From assembly GCA_020059465.1 (NCBI GenBank), contig JAGVBZ010000003.1, positions 25,698 to 89,697 on the forward strand: a stretch of 64,000 nt of DNA, written 5' to 3'. Below are positions 33,882 to 43,299 of the stretch, piece by piece. Every line of letters begins with the position of its first letter. Positions within the stretch are counted from its first letter, which is position 1. The translations under genes and the position numbers were made by a program. The stretch comes from Brevinematales bacterium. GTDB lineage: Bacteria > Spirochaetota > Brevinematia > Brevinematales > GWF1-51-8. A model generated the notes under the pieces. That model worked only from the letters and a program-made list of their open reading frames with translations, was not told the origin of the DNA and did no database searches.

Positions 33882-35642
33882 CTACGCGATACGGATGGAT
33901 AATACGGTCATATCGTCCCACTGCGCGACACCGTTCGCCCATTCGTCGACCGAACGGATAATGGAATTGACGAGGGTGGCGGAGTTTGTGGACGCATACT
34001 GCTTGACGACATGTTTCAGGCGGTCGAGCTCGAATTCCTGCCCGGCGTCGTTCACAGCCTCGGTTACGCCGTCGGTAAACGTGAACATGACGTCGCCCGA
34101 TTTCAACTGTATCTTCCGGGTCTCGTACGACTCGGACATGGAAATCCCCAAAGGGATGCCCCGTGTCCCCAGCAGGATGAACTGGTTCTCGCCGGGACGG
34201 TACAGGTACTGCTGATTATGCCCCGCGTTGGAATAGATCATTTCCATCGTGTCCATATCGATTATCCCGTAGAACAGGGTGGCGAACATCCCGACATGGG
34301 AATCCTCGACCAGCATATTGTTCGCGTACTCGAGAAGCTCGTGGGGGTCCTGCGTATAATAGGAATACGCCTTGATGACACTGCGGGATATCGCCATAAA
34401 AAGCGATGCGGGAAGTCCTTTGCCGGACACGTCGCCGATTACAAATCCCAGCTTATTCGGCGGAAGTTCGTAGAAGTCGTAGAAGTCGCCTCCCACTATC
34501 TCGGCGGATTTCATCCGCGCGTATATGGAAATATTTTTATAAGCCTTGAAATTCGACATGAGCAGAGAATTCTGGAGCATCCGCATGATATCGAGTTCCT
34601 TTGTGAGCTTTTCATGCTCGATCCGCTCGATATAATTCTTATTGCTCTCGTACGCGCTCCCGACCTGGTTCGCGATAGTCTGTAACGTTTTTATCATCGA
34701 TCCGGTATAACGAATCCCTTTCTTCGGTTCGGAGATATTGATGACGCCGATCGGGATATTTTTCGTCTTGATAGGCACCGATATGAATGCGGGATTATCG
34801 TAACGCAGTTTCTTATTGCGGCCGTACCCCGAACGCTCGATATCGTTGGAGAATATGATCTTTCCCATACTCACCGCCATCGACGAAATACGGTCGGTAT
34901 TCAGGTCGACATTAATTTTCGACATCAGGTTCTCGTCGATACCGATCGCGCTCTCGACATATAGCTTACCGGTCTGTTCGTCGACCAGCATGATACTCAC
35001 CCGCCCCGAATCGAACGCGCTTGAGAGCAGTTCAATAATCTTCGCGAACAGGTCTTTCCGTTCGTATGTCTGGTTCGTGAGGTTGCTGATTTCGAAAAGG
35101 TACTCGAGTTCGTCCGCCTTTTCCTGAATTCCCTTATAGAGCAGGGCGTTGGATATTGCGATACCGGCTTGTACGCCGAATTCGTTCAGAAGGTCTCGGT
35201 CGTCGTTGGTAAACCCCACGGGCTTATTGGAGTTGATGACTTCCATCACGCCGATCACTTCCTCGTGGCGAACCAGAGGTACGGCGATCAGGCTGCGCGT
35301 CACAATCTGGGTCTCGTTATCGACCCCGCGGTAGAACCGCTGGTCGTTCTGGGTATCGTTTACGATAATCGCCTCGCCGGTCTGCGCGACCGATCCGGCG
35401 ATACCCTTGTTCTTCGGGACTACGACATCGTATAACGCCTCGGCATTCTCGCTGAACGCCACCTCGAAATGGAGGTTGCCGGTCTCTTTATCGACTAATA
35501 GAATAGACGCGCCTTCGGCGTCGATAAGCTGCGCCGCCGAATTCGATATATCGAGCAATACGGATCGAAGATCGTTGATAGAGTTAATCTTACGGTTGAT
35601 TTCAAGTATAGCCTGAAGCCCGGCAGGGTCGACGGAGGGCAT
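33882..35642 (-). CDS. GAF-GAF-PP2C (SpoIIE/RsbU-type) serine phosphatase
   Basis: The 586-residue cytoplasmic protein has two GAF domains (about 10-175 and 185-340). A helical linker (about 345-370) leads to a PP2C/SpoIIE phosphatase domain (about 375-586) with metal-binding EIVGGDFYDFY, GDVSGKGLPASLFM and FTFTDGVTEAVN. Such proteins dephosphorylate STAS anti-anti-sigma factors when GAF domains sense a ligand. A lone STAS gene is at 57007-57315, a candidate target. No anti-sigma kinase is in the window. AAGGAG precedes the ATG. Confidence 0.9.
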   Translation of the reverse strand: MPSVDPAGLQAILEINRKINSINDLRSVLLDISNSAAQLIDAEGASILLVDKETGNLHFEVAFSENAEALYDVVVPKNKGIAGSVAQTGEAIIVNDTQNDQRFYRGVDNETQIVTRSLIAVPLVRHEEVIGVMEVINSNKPVGFTNDDRDLLNEFGVQAGIAISNALLYKGIQEKADELEYLFEISNLTNQTYERKDLFAKIIELLSSAFDSGRVSIMLVDEQTGKLYVESAIGIDENLMSKINVDLNTDRISSMAVSMGKIIFSNDIERSGYGRNKKLRYDNPAFISVPIKTKNIPIGVINISEPKKGIRYTGSMIKTLQTIANQVGSAYESNKNYIERIEHEKLTKELDIMRMLQNSLLMSNFKAYKNISIYARMKSAEIVGGDFYDFYELPPNKLGFVIGDVSGKGLPASLFMAISRSVIKAYSYYTQDPHELLEYANNMLVEDSHVGMFATLFYGIIDMDTMEMIYSNAGHNQQYLYRPGENQFILLGTRGIPLGISMSESYETRKIQLKSGDVMFTFTDGVTEAVNDAGQEFELDRLKHVVKQYASTNSATLVNSIIRSVDEWANGVAQWDDMTVLSIRIA

Positions 35643-35713
35643 CGGATTTCTCCTTAAATCACACTATTTATATTCTAACCCCTTTTTTCGATAAACACAA
35701 CCAAATCGGCGGA

Positions 35714-36859
35714 TTACATCGCCGCTTCTAGGATTTCATTCAGCTCGTTTCGTCCGGCAGGCCGCGCGAGATAGGTCAGAAAATCGTACTGCGCGGCGAC
35801 CTTGGATACCTGATCCAGCAAGCCCTGATTGATCGAATGCTCCGACAATCGGGACGGGATCTTCAGGTCGATCATCATTCTCCGGATCGATTCGATGGAC
35901 TTGATCGCGGCCTCAATAACCGTAATATCCGCGACTTTTTCACCGAGCGCGAGACCGATCTGGATAAATTTGTTCGCCGCCGCCGTCAGGTTGAATTCCA
36001 TCACATGCGGGAGCATCAGGGTCGCCCCCAACGGCTGGGCAAAATTGCATATCGCGTCCAGTCCCATCGAGCACGCCGCAGTTGTTCCCAGCGAGGAAGT
36101 ATAAATCGCGAGAGACGCCAGAAGCGCTCCCATACTCAGGTTCCCTTTGATCTTGATATTCGCCGGTTCCAGCGCCAGACGTTTGAGGTTGATGCTCAGG
36201 AATTCTATCGCCTTCAGGCTGAACGCATCGGACAGGGGCGAGGCCTTCTTCGAGATATACGCATCGAACGCATAGGCCAAGCCTTCCATTGCGGAATAAA
36301 TCACTTCCTCGGTCGATACTTCTTCGGTCAGCCCGGGGTCGATTATAATCGCCTGCGCGCGGGAGTCCTTATCAATGTAGGGTTTCTTGATATTGTCGGT
36401 CTCGTCGATAATATATGTCACAGGCATGATTCCCCATGATACGGTCTGAAGGTACGGCACTTCGATATACCTGACCTTCTTGACACCGAACCGCCGGTGG
36501 CTCTTATACTCTTCCTGTACCAGTTCCTGGGTACTGAACTGCGCGATAGCCTTCGCGACAGCAAGCACATTCTCGCCGCCTACCCCGATTACTACATCGG
36601 CGCGGGAGTTTTTCGCGATATTTACGCCTTCGAACAGATCTTTCGTGTTCGCCCGGGTAGGAATCTCGTAGAGAATCACCCCGTAGGCGTATCCTTCGAT
36701 CGTTCTTTTCACTTTGTTGCTGATCCCCAATTCCGACGCTTTCTTTTCGGCGACCAGTACGACCTTTTCACCGTTGGGTGTAGCGATCTCGGGAAGTCTC
36801 CCGATAGTGTCGTCTCCGTAAATAATCGAACTGGGTATCTGAAATTCCAATACGGGCAT
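35714..36859 (-). CDS. Iron-alcohol-dehydrogenase-like protein with lost active site
   Basis: The start at 36859 (MPVLEFQIPSS) has AGGAGA upstream; the earlier frame start does not. The 381-residue protein keeps the group III ADH fold along its length (GVGGENVLAVAKAIA, IIIDPGLTEEVSTEE, PLGATLMLPHVMEFN). The metal ligands are replaced: the usual DxxxH is E192 and Y196 in EGLAYAFDAY. The usual HxxxH is C271 and Q275 in CNFAQPLG, and the segment with the last His is deleted. The nucleotide-binding GGGSxxD is GGENVLA. It is therefore probably a non-catalytic or repurposed protein. It sits 54 bases from an AEC transporter gene on the same strand. Confidence 0.82.
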   Translation of the reverse strand: MPVLEFQIPSSIIYGDDTIGRLPEIATPNGEKVVLVAEKKASELGISNKVKRTIEGYAYGVILYEIPTRANTKDLFEGVNIAKNSRADVVIGVGGENVLAVAKAIAQFSTQELVQEEYKSHRRFGVKKVRYIEVPYLQTVSWGIMPVTYIIDETDNIKKPYIDKDSRAQAIIIDPGLTEEVSTEEVIYSAMEGLAYAFDAYISKKASPLSDAFSLKAIEFLSINLKRLALEPANIKIKGNLSMGALLASLAIYTSSLGTTAACSMGLDAICNFAQPLGATLMLPHVMEFNLTAAANKFIQIGLALGEKVADITVIEAAIKSIESIRRMMIDLKIPSRLSEHSINQGLLDQVSKVAAQYDFLTYLARPAGRNELNEILEAAM

Positions 36860-36912
36860 GAATTTCTCCTGTGCAGAGTACCGATTCAATTATCGGAATT
36901 TTCAGGATAAAA

Positions 36913-37815
36913 TTAAAGAAGTAAGAAGATTAATACGCTTAAACTGATAAAACTGAGGATTGTAGAGACAAAAACGATGCTGCTGGCGAGTTCCGAGTCG
37001 CTGTCGTAATGCGAAGCGAGGATCGAGCAGTATACCGCCGGCGGCATCGCGATCTGGAGCATGGTCGATTTCAGGTCGACGCCCTGCAGCCCCATCCACA
37101 CAAGAGGCAGATAGGCCGCAGCGGGGATGACAAGCAGTTTGATCGCCGACGCAGTCAGGACGAGCGGCAGCCGTTCGACCTTCCGGATACGCGACAGGTT
37201 GAATCCGAGCTGCAGCAGGTTGAGAGGTATCGCCGATAACCCGATCATTTCTATCGGCTTGAATACCGGATCGGGAAGCTGTATCTGAAAGTAATTGATG
37301 ACAAGGGCGGCGATAAGGACGTAAAAGAACGGCATTTTAAACGAGCCCGCCAGCGCCTGACGCAGGTCGGATTTATCCGCCGCCGCAATTACCACTCCCA
37401 CCGTATTCGTATAGAACGAGTAGATCACCAGAAGCACGCTTGCCACAAGAAGCGCATGGTCTCCGAACGCATACTGGTTGATCGGCAGACCGAAGTTCCC
37501 GGAATTGGACAGCATCAGTGTGAGGATCAGCACAACCCGCGTGGACTTGTCCAGCTTGAATATCTTGCCCGCGAGCTCGACCAGCACGATAATCAATACG
37601 GATATCACCGTGACGGCAAGCAGCATTTTAAGGGTCGTCCAATCGAACAGATTCTTGTATTTATAAATGGACTGGAAGATCAGCGCGGGAGTGAGAAGGT
37701 AAAGCGACAGGGTGGATAACGTTTTTACCTCGAACTTAAAGAACCGTCCCAGAATATACCCCAGCGCCAGCACGATCAGTACCGGCACCATGACCGAATA
37801 AAAGACTTGGATCAT
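36913..37815 (-). CDS. AEC family transporter (auxin efflux carrier-like)
   Basis: The 300-residue protein has about ten membrane helices in two five-helix halves, with the AEC family motif NSGNFGLPI in helix 4-5 and PPAVYCSILASHYDSD near the C-terminus. AEC transporters move organic acids or related anions by a bile-acid-transporter-like fold; the substrate here cannot be read. Its start codon overlaps the stop of the GalT-like gene (ATGA), so the two are translationally coupled. Confidence 0.87.
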   Translation of the reverse strand: MIQVFYSVMVPVLIVLALGYILGRFFKFEVKTLSTLSLYLLTPALIFQSIYKYKNLFDWTTLKMLLAVTVISVLIIVLVELAGKIFKLDKSTRVVLILTLMLSNSGNFGLPINQYAFGDHALLVASVLLVIYSFYTNTVGVVIAAADKSDLRQALAGSFKMPFFYVLIAALVINYFQIQLPDPVFKPIEMIGLSAIPLNLLQLGFNLSRIRKVERLPLVLTASAIKLLVIPAAAYLPLVWMGLQGVDLKSTMLQIAMPPAVYCSILASHYDSDSELASSIVFVSTILSFISLSVLIFLLL

Positions 37816-39161
37816 GCGCGGCCTTCATAGCTGATATTTTTTAACATCCCCCTGTAATACTTCAGCGGGTTCGGCGACCGCCGCACTTCGTCCCCGATAC
37901 GGATATCCCCCGCTATCAAACCGTCGCTCTTTCTTTGGGCAAGCGCCTCGGTAATATCCCGGCGGAGTTTATCGGGACTGATCGGATTGATATATATCTT
38001 GGTGTTGCCCTCGAACCCAGCGGGATTGTGCAGGCGAAGCTTGATCAGGATATGCCACGGCGCGGGATAGATCGTGTCGAACGGCGCAAAAAACCATTCC
38101 TCGTTGCAGGTGGTCTGGCTCGTCAGCGCGCTATGGAGCGCATGCACAAGGTCGCTCATCCCGCGAATCTCCTCTTCTGTCTGCTCGAACGGGCGGCAAT
38201 TCACGCTTTTCGAATAAACGGCGACAGTCGGGAAACGGTGTCCGATCTCGGTAAACGCGATCGCGTGGTCGTTCTCCGCGATGAGCAGCGAGTTGTATAT
38301 CGCAAAATTCGCCGCCAGCTCGTTATAGAGGTTCGGATTCGTCTTAAGCGAGTCGATCTCCCCGGTCATCTGTACGCCCCATTCGTCGAGGCCGACCAGT
38401 TGTTTATGCAGGTGGTCGAACGACGCCCCTGCGGGTTTCAGCCAGTTCTGGAACACGCTGATATACCGCACATAGGGATTCTGCTGGTAGATATCGACCA
38501 GCGTATCGACCGCGAGACGGATATACCGGAAATGCTCGTCCGGGGTGAGCGATCCGGAAGAACTAAGCTCGTGGGTATGCTTCGCGCCGGGAACAAAATG
38601 CTTCCGGCCGATCAGAAGCTCGTGACACCCTCCGAAAAACGGCGCCGCGCGCAGGATGCGTTCCTCCTCGTCCATCGTTTCGAAATCCGCACCGATCATA
38701 CGCATCTTCAGCCCGAGGACGTTCATAATATGATCATAGCCCGCCTTCGATCCGAGATAATCCTCCTGCCACTGCTGGCAGCTTTCGGACATGGAATACC
38801 CGTAATTCATATGCCAATAATCGTATGTTACTATCTCGAAAAGATTGCCTACGCGGCGGAATTCCGCGAATTCCCGCCCCAGCTTCTCTGCGGCAATAAA
38901 CCGTTCGCGTTTCCATGTGCCGTTCCGATCGAGAAAATCCCTGTTTTTTTCAGGAGGGGTGAATATGTAGTTGGTCTCGCAAAAATGGCAATAATCCTCC
39001 GGATCGCGGAGGTCGAGAGGTTCCGGGGTGTGCGGCTCGGTATTGATCGTAGGCTTCCGGCCGCGTTCCTCCACACACCAAACTTCGGTATTGCTGAACG
39101 GGTTGATCTGCTTGATGGTGCCGTCGGGCATCTTGTGATAGTACTTTTCATAGAACGCCAT
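37812..39161 (-). CDS. DUF4921 family, galactose-1-phosphate uridylyltransferase-like protein
   Basis: ATG 39161 (MAFYEKYYHKMPDG) follows GGAGGA; a GTG 21 bases upstream lacks a site. The 449-residue protein matches DUF4921, a HIT-superfamily GalT relative. It has two zinc-like Cys in YCHFCETNY and the active-site motif FDHLHKQLVG, where His-Leu-His-Lys-Gln stands for the nucleotidyl-accepting HxHxQ. A nucleotidyl transferase or phosphorylase on a sugar phosphate is likely, but the substrate is unknown. It is coupled to the AEC transporter. Confidence 0.8.
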   Translation of the reverse strand: MAFYEKYYHKMPDGTIKQINPFSNTEVWCVEERGRKPTINTEPHTPEPLDLRDPEDYCHFCETNYIFTPPEKNRDFLDRNGTWKRERFIAAEKLGREFAEFRRVGNLFEIVTYDYWHMNYGYSMSESCQQWQEDYLGSKAGYDHIMNVLGLKMRMIGADFETMDEEERILRAAPFFGGCHELLIGRKHFVPGAKHTHELSSSGSLTPDEHFRYIRLAVDTLVDIYQQNPYVRYISVFQNWLKPAGASFDHLHKQLVGLDEWGVQMTGEIDSLKTNPNLYNELAANFAIYNSLLIAENDHAIAFTEIGHRFPTVAVYSKSVNCRPFEQTEEEIRGMSDLVHALHSALTSQTTCNEEWFFAPFDTIYPAPWHILIKLRLHNPAGFEGNTKIYINPISPDKLRRDITEALAQRKSDGLIAGDIRIGDEVRRSPNPLKYYRGMLKNISYEGRA

Positions 39162-39330
39162 AAATCCTCCGGGAACGGGCACATTCGGAACGTATTTTAT
39201 CCGTTTGCGCTGAAAAAATCAAGTACTGCGTGTGCTTCGCAATTATTACCTTTTTTTCTGCAAACAGCCCATGATGGAATCAATGGGTACATTTATCGAT
39301 CAAAGGCTGTCTTTATATGCCTAAAACATG

Positions 39331-39437
39331 CCTCATATCGGGATAAGCGTGCGCAGTAATTATATTTGAACTTATTACCAGCCCTCATCACGGACTATCT
39401 TTTATTCCTATATCCTGCCTCATATCGGGATAAGCGT
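39331..39437. repeat. Two-unit direct repeat (87-bp period), related to the 22.5-kb array
   Basis: CCTCATATCGGGATAAGCGT, continuing GCGCAG, occurs at 39331 and 39418. The minus strand carries CGCTTATCCCGATATGAGG, the counterpart of CGCTTATCCCGATATCAG in the array at 22490-22722. Between the copies lies CATCACGGACTAT, matching the reverse complement of the TCATCACGGGCTAT core there. The last copy runs to the stop codon of the histidine kinase. Confidence 0.8.
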
Positions 39438-39445
39438 GCGCAGCA

Positions 39446-41305
39446 CTAGCGGCGGAGTTCGATGGTAAATTTCGCGCCGTCCGGGGTGTTTTCCGCGCGG
39501 AGACTCCCGCCAAGATGCTTGTCGATAATCATCTTGGACATGTAAAGCCCAATCCCGGTACCCCGTCCCTGTTCTTTAGTCGAAAAGTACGGTTCGAAAA
39601 TACGTTCCATAATCTCGTCGGGTATCCCGACGCCGTTATCCGATATTTCGATCTTAATCATGTTTTCCACCCGCGCCGCCTTAATAAAAATCTCCCCCTG
39701 CATATTACGATAATTTCGTTTTTTCCGCCGGTCAAGTATCGCATCCTTCGCGTTACTGATAATATTGATGAGCACCTGTTTGATTTCATTGGGATAACCG
39801 ATCATATTCAGCGGCCTATCGAACGAATCCCTCAGTTCGAAAACATTTTCATCGATACGTTTGCCGACCGATATCCTGTCACCCTCGTCGACATGGGATT
39901 CTGCGGTAACCCGAATATTATTATTTTTAAACTGGACAGCGATCAGGGAAAGCAGTTCACCGATCATCTTGGAGACGTCGAAAACTTCCTGCTGCTTGGT
40001 GGGTTTGAAAAAGTTCCTGAAATCGTCGATTGTTTTCGATAGAAAATGGATCTGCTGCATCGCGGCCTTCACATTCTTTTCGATATAATGAGCGTCGATT
40101 TCCCCGTAGTGGTATGCGTCTTCGATATCCTGCAGAAGCAGTCCGAGCGCGTTGAGGGGCTGCCTCCATTGATGCGCGATCGCCCCGATCATTTCCCCCA
40201 TCGCCGCGAGTTTCGACTGCTGTATCATTATTTTCTCATGCTCCTCCCGCATCATCCGTTCGGATTCCGCCCGGTGGAGCGCGTTCCGCTGCTTCGTAAT
40301 ATCGTGCAGAAAGATCAGGTATCCCGACGGTTTCTCATCCCGCTCCTTGATCGAATAGATATAGTAATCGAAGTAGACTGTATAACCGGCTGCGGTATAT
40401 TCGGTCTCCCCGCGGTACTCCAGGATTTCATGGTTGGTCCGCTGTAAAATCTCATCCAATGCCGGAAAAAAGTCCCTGATCGGCATGGATTGTACATCAC
40501 GAAACAAGTCGTCTGCTGCGGGATTGGTATCTGCGATCACTCTTTTATAATCGGCCACCAGCACCGCCTCCGGCATCTTCTCATGGATCATCTCATGCGG
40601 AATAATCCTGAGAACCGGAAACGGATACGCAATAATCCCGATAGCAGTTAATGTCCCGGTGATAAAGAAACTGCCCGGCGTCAGATCGAACGGTATTGAC
40701 GGTAAAAGCCCAAGACGAAAAAATATATTCATCATCCATGGAGTGATCCCCGCGCCGAGAAAAAGAAACGCCTGAATACGGTTCATTTTCGGGAGACGGG
40801 ATACCGATTCCCATAATAAGATCACCGCCCCAAGCAGAAGCAGATACGAGTAGAATACATGGAGAACGCCCCATACCCCGAAGCCGGGCTTATAATAGAC
40901 AATCGACCCGATAGTATCGGCTGCAACTATAGACCAGAATAAATTATGCGCTTCATTGGTCAGCATAAGAATAATCGATACAAACGGAATCGCAGAAATC
41001 AGAATAATTGCCCAAGGTTTAAGGATACGTTTACGGCCGGAATACTGCGCGCTGAAGAAAAACCAGATCGGGGGCGTCAGTATCAGCCCCATATATTTTA
41101 TTCTGCGCCAGAAGAGCGCGGTATCGTAATCGGAGTTTATCAATTCCATTCCGTTCGCCCCGCTCCATACCGCGAGGAGGGTCATCAGAAAAATAACCGT
41201 TACAATTCGGTACTGCCTGTAGTGCTTAACCGCTAGAAAACAGTTCACCAGTATAATACCGCTCGAGATCAGTAAAAGGGTGGGAAATATCTCAAAAAAT
41301 ATCAT
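39446..41305 (-). CDS. Membrane sensor histidine kinase (7TM-PAS-HisKA-HATPase)
   Basis: The 619-residue protein has seven membrane helices (about 5-235) of the histidine-kinase N-terminal 7TM type and a PAS domain (about 240-340). A coiled linker leads to a dimerisation/phosphoacceptor box AIAHQWRQPLN with His378, and an ATPase domain with NIISNAKDAI (N-box), SDNGVGIPDE and GRGTGIGLYMSK. It would phosphorylate a response regulator in response to a membrane or cytoplasmic cue. No regulator gene is adjacent on this strand, so it is an orphan. Confidence 0.9.
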   Translation of the reverse strand: MIFFEIFPTLLLISSGIILVNCFLAVKHYRQYRIVTVIFLMTLLAVWSGANGMELINSDYDTALFWRRIKYMGLILTPPIWFFFSAQYSGRKRILKPWAIILISAIPFVSIILMLTNEAHNLFWSIVAADTIGSIVYYKPGFGVWGVLHVFYSYLLLLGAVILLWESVSRLPKMNRIQAFLFLGAGITPWMMNIFFRLGLLPSIPFDLTPGSFFITGTLTAIGIIAYPFPVLRIIPHEMIHEKMPEAVLVADYKRVIADTNPAADDLFRDVQSMPIRDFFPALDEILQRTNHEILEYRGETEYTAAGYTVYFDYYIYSIKERDEKPSGYLIFLHDITKQRNALHRAESERMMREEHEKIMIQQSKLAAMGEMIGAIAHQWRQPLNALGLLLQDIEDAYHYGEIDAHYIEKNVKAAMQQIHFLSKTIDDFRNFFKPTKQQEVFDVSKMIGELLSLIAVQFKNNNIRVTAESHVDEGDRISVGKRIDENVFELRDSFDRPLNMIGYPNEIKQVLINIISNAKDAILDRRKKRNYRNMQGEIFIKAARVENMIKIEISDNGVGIPDEIMERIFEPYFSTKEQGRGTGIGLYMSKMIIDKHLGGSLRAENTPDGAKFTIELRR

Positions 41306-41388
41306 ATTTATTCCAGTTTTATATATTTTAACGCTTTTTTCAGGGAGATGTCAATTCGGAGTGAGGGATTTGTATTTCCATCCAATAC

Positions 41389-41417
41389 TTTACATTTCAA
41401 CGTTTTTTTTCTATAAT
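41389..41417 (+). promoter_or_regulatory. Promoter of the lolA-rsfS-kinase-regulator operon
   Basis: TTTACA (41389-41394) and TATAAT (41412-41417) with a 17-base spacer, 35 bases upstream of the start codon at 41453. Confidence 0.65.
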
Positions 41418-41452
41418 TATATGTTGAATTTTCAAGGTAAGGAGACAAGCCG

Positions 41453-42118
41453 ATGGTAAAAAAGACTCTCGTCCCGGCAGGGATTTTTTTAATACTACTG
41501 TTCTCATCGTCCTATTCGCAGAAAATCCAGGTTTTCAACGCGATGAGTATTGTGGATATCATTCAGGAACGCATCACTAAGATAGAAACGTTCACGGGAA
41601 CCTTCGCGTATGTTTTCGACGGTAAAGCGTTCTCCGGTTCGATCATCTATAAGGCGCCGGATAAGTTCCGCATGGATTTCTCCGGCGGCGGCCAGCGTAT
41701 CATGTCCGACGGCAAGTATCTTTGGCTTCTTTTCGACGCGCAGGATATCGCGGTAAAGGAAATTCTCGATAAATCGAAGAGCAATCCGATGATGGGATGG
41801 AATATAAAAAGATTATTAAAAGATTACGCTCCGATGGAACCAAAAGAGGGTTTTAAAGTCAAATATAAAGACCAGATCGCGTATAAAATCATTTTCGAGC
41901 CACGCAATAATACCGCGGGTTTCCGGAAGATCGAAATGATCGCGAGTATGGAAGGGTATATCCTGAAAGTGAAGGCGGTTACCGCGATGGGGAAGAACCT
42001 CGAATTTGAGGTTTCCTATAACATGGGTACGATCAATCAGTCCGTATCCGACGCGAGTTTCGTGTTTGTGCAGAATGAAAACACTCAGGTTTATGAAAAC
42101 CTTTTGTCCCAGCAATAA
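41453..42118 (+). CDS. lolA: LolA-like periplasmic lipoprotein carrier
   Basis: The 221-residue protein has a signal peptide (about 1-22, ending SYSQK) and the LolA fold signature: TFTGTFAYVFDGKAFSGSII, then YKAPDKFRMDF, and SDGKYLWLLFDAQD. LolA carries lipoproteins across the periplasm to the outer membrane. It is the first gene of a plus-strand run, followed by a lipoprotein. AAGGAGA lies before the ATG. General LolA-like envelope proteins cannot be excluded. Confidence 0.8.
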   Translation: MVKKTLVPAGIFLILLFSSSYSQKIQVFNAMSIVDIIQERITKIETFTGTFAYVFDGKAFSGSIIYKAPDKFRMDFSGGGQRIMSDGKYLWLLFDAQDIAVKEILDKSKSNPMMGWNIKRLLKDYAPMEPKEGFKVKYKDQIAYKIIFEPRNNTAGFRKIEMIASMEGYILKVKAVTAMGKNLEFEVSYNMGTINQSVSDASFVFVQNENTQVYENLLSQQ

Positions 42119-42139
42119 CATTACAATAAGGAGCAATTC

Positions 42140-42937
42140 ATGAAAAAGTTCTGGATAATCGGAGCGGCGTTACTCATTCTTTCGGGATGCGTAGTCACAT
42201 CGGAAATTTACCGTTTTAAGAACCGTTTCGATCATTTCTATAACCTCCTCAACGATCAGGAAAAACAGTTATTCGCCCAGGATAAATTGGCCGAACTCGG
42301 CGCGTCTATCGATAAAAAACTCACCTCCGACCCGGAGTTTTATAAAGAATACCGTGAAGTCCAGATATATGAGGCGATCACCTCATTTAACGGGGCTGAT
42401 ACAGCTTGGTTCTTCCGCTATATCATACTCAAAGAACTAAACCGTGAGAATCTCTATACCTATCTCAATTTTTTCACCCCTGAGGAGCAGATCGCATTTG
42501 CAAGCAATCAGGGGATTAATGAAATAATCGCAAATAAAGTTCAGAAGGACGCGGCGTTCAAATCGTTCATGGAAAGCATGCGTACCGAATTCCGCCTGTA
42601 CGGGTTTACCGACCCGCAGGTAAACGTTTTCTTCAGGGATGTCGTTTTCCCCGAAGTCTCGCGTAAGCAGGTTTACCAGTTGTTGCTGGTATTGAAAACC
42701 GCCGGGCTGATTGCGGAATACCGTTCGCCCGAAAAGAATATTACCGATATTGCAATGAAACTTGACGCGGCGTCGAAAAGCGCTACCGCATTCGATAAAA
42801 ACAAGCTTGATGATGTAAAGAAGCTTTCCGGATTGAGCAAGCTCGATACTGCGAAGTTTCTGACAATCTACAATGACGTTATAATGAAGGAAATGGATCA
42901 GGATGCTGTAAAGAAAATCTGGGCCGAATTATTATAG
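42140..42937 (+). CDS. Hypothetical lipoprotein, 265 aa
   Basis: A lipoprotein signal (MKKFWIIGAALLILSGCVV, lipobox LSGC, Cys17) is followed by an almost wholly helical mature protein with three similar helical segments (NRFDHFYNLLNDQEKQLF, LYTYLNFFTPEEQIAF, KFLTIYNDVIMKEMDQD), suggesting a repeated unit of D/E-E-Q type. No family is recognised. It lies between the LolA-like gene and rsfS with short spacers, and could be a client or partner of the LolA-like protein. Confidence 0.75.
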   Translation: MKKFWIIGAALLILSGCVVTSEIYRFKNRFDHFYNLLNDQEKQLFAQDKLAELGASIDKKLTSDPEFYKEYREVQIYEAITSFNGADTAWFFRYIILKELNRENLYTYLNFFTPEEQIAFASNQGINEIIANKVQKDAAFKSFMESMRTEFRLYGFTDPQVNVFFRDVVFPEVSRKQVYQLLLVLKTAGLIAEYRSPEKNITDIAMKLDAASKSATAFDKNKLDDVKKLSGLSKLDTAKFLTIYNDVIMKEMDQDAVKKIWAELL

Positions 42938-42945
42938 GAGAATTG

Positions 42946-43299
42946 ATGTCAGTTATCGAACAGATTCGCGCGGTTTTAGAAGAAATAAAGCTGCGGGAAA
43001 TTACTGAATATGATATGCGGGAAAAATCGTCGTTGACCGACGTTGTTCTCGTGGCGACTGCGGAAAGTTCGGTTCAACTCGACACCGCCCGTTCCAAATT
43101 AGAGGAACTGATGTGGAAGCATAAAATCAGGTTAAAAAACCCGCTCGAAGAATGGGGTGGAGGGTGGCTGCTGATGGATTACGGCGATTTAATTATCAAT
43201 GTTTTCCTTGAGGAGAAGCGCAGTTTTTATAATCTCGACGACCTGCTCCGTTCGCAGCATTTCGATATCGACGAGATAAAAAATGTTCATAATCGATGA
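42946..43299 (+). CDS. rsfS: Ribosomal silencing factor RsfS
   Basis: ATG 42946 is chosen over the preceding TTG, with AGGAG 5 bases upstream. The 117-residue protein matches RsfS/DUF143: SSLTDVVLVATAESSVQLDT in the core, then EEWGGGWLLMDYGDLIINVF and RSFYNLDDLL. RsfS binds ribosomal protein L14 and keeps subunits apart in starvation. Its end overlaps the start of the sensor kinase by 17 bases. Confidence 0.9.
   Translation: MSVIEQIRAVLEEIKLREITEYDMREKSSLTDVVLVATAESSVQLDTARSKLEELMWKHKIRLKNPLEEWGGGWLLMDYGDLIINVFLEEKRSFYNLDDLLRSQHFDIDEIKNVHNR

Noticed and set aside
37935..39359. 474-codon plus-strand frame across the DUF4921 gene
   Set aside because: It is antisense to a convincing GalT-like protein and has no recognisable domain or start site.
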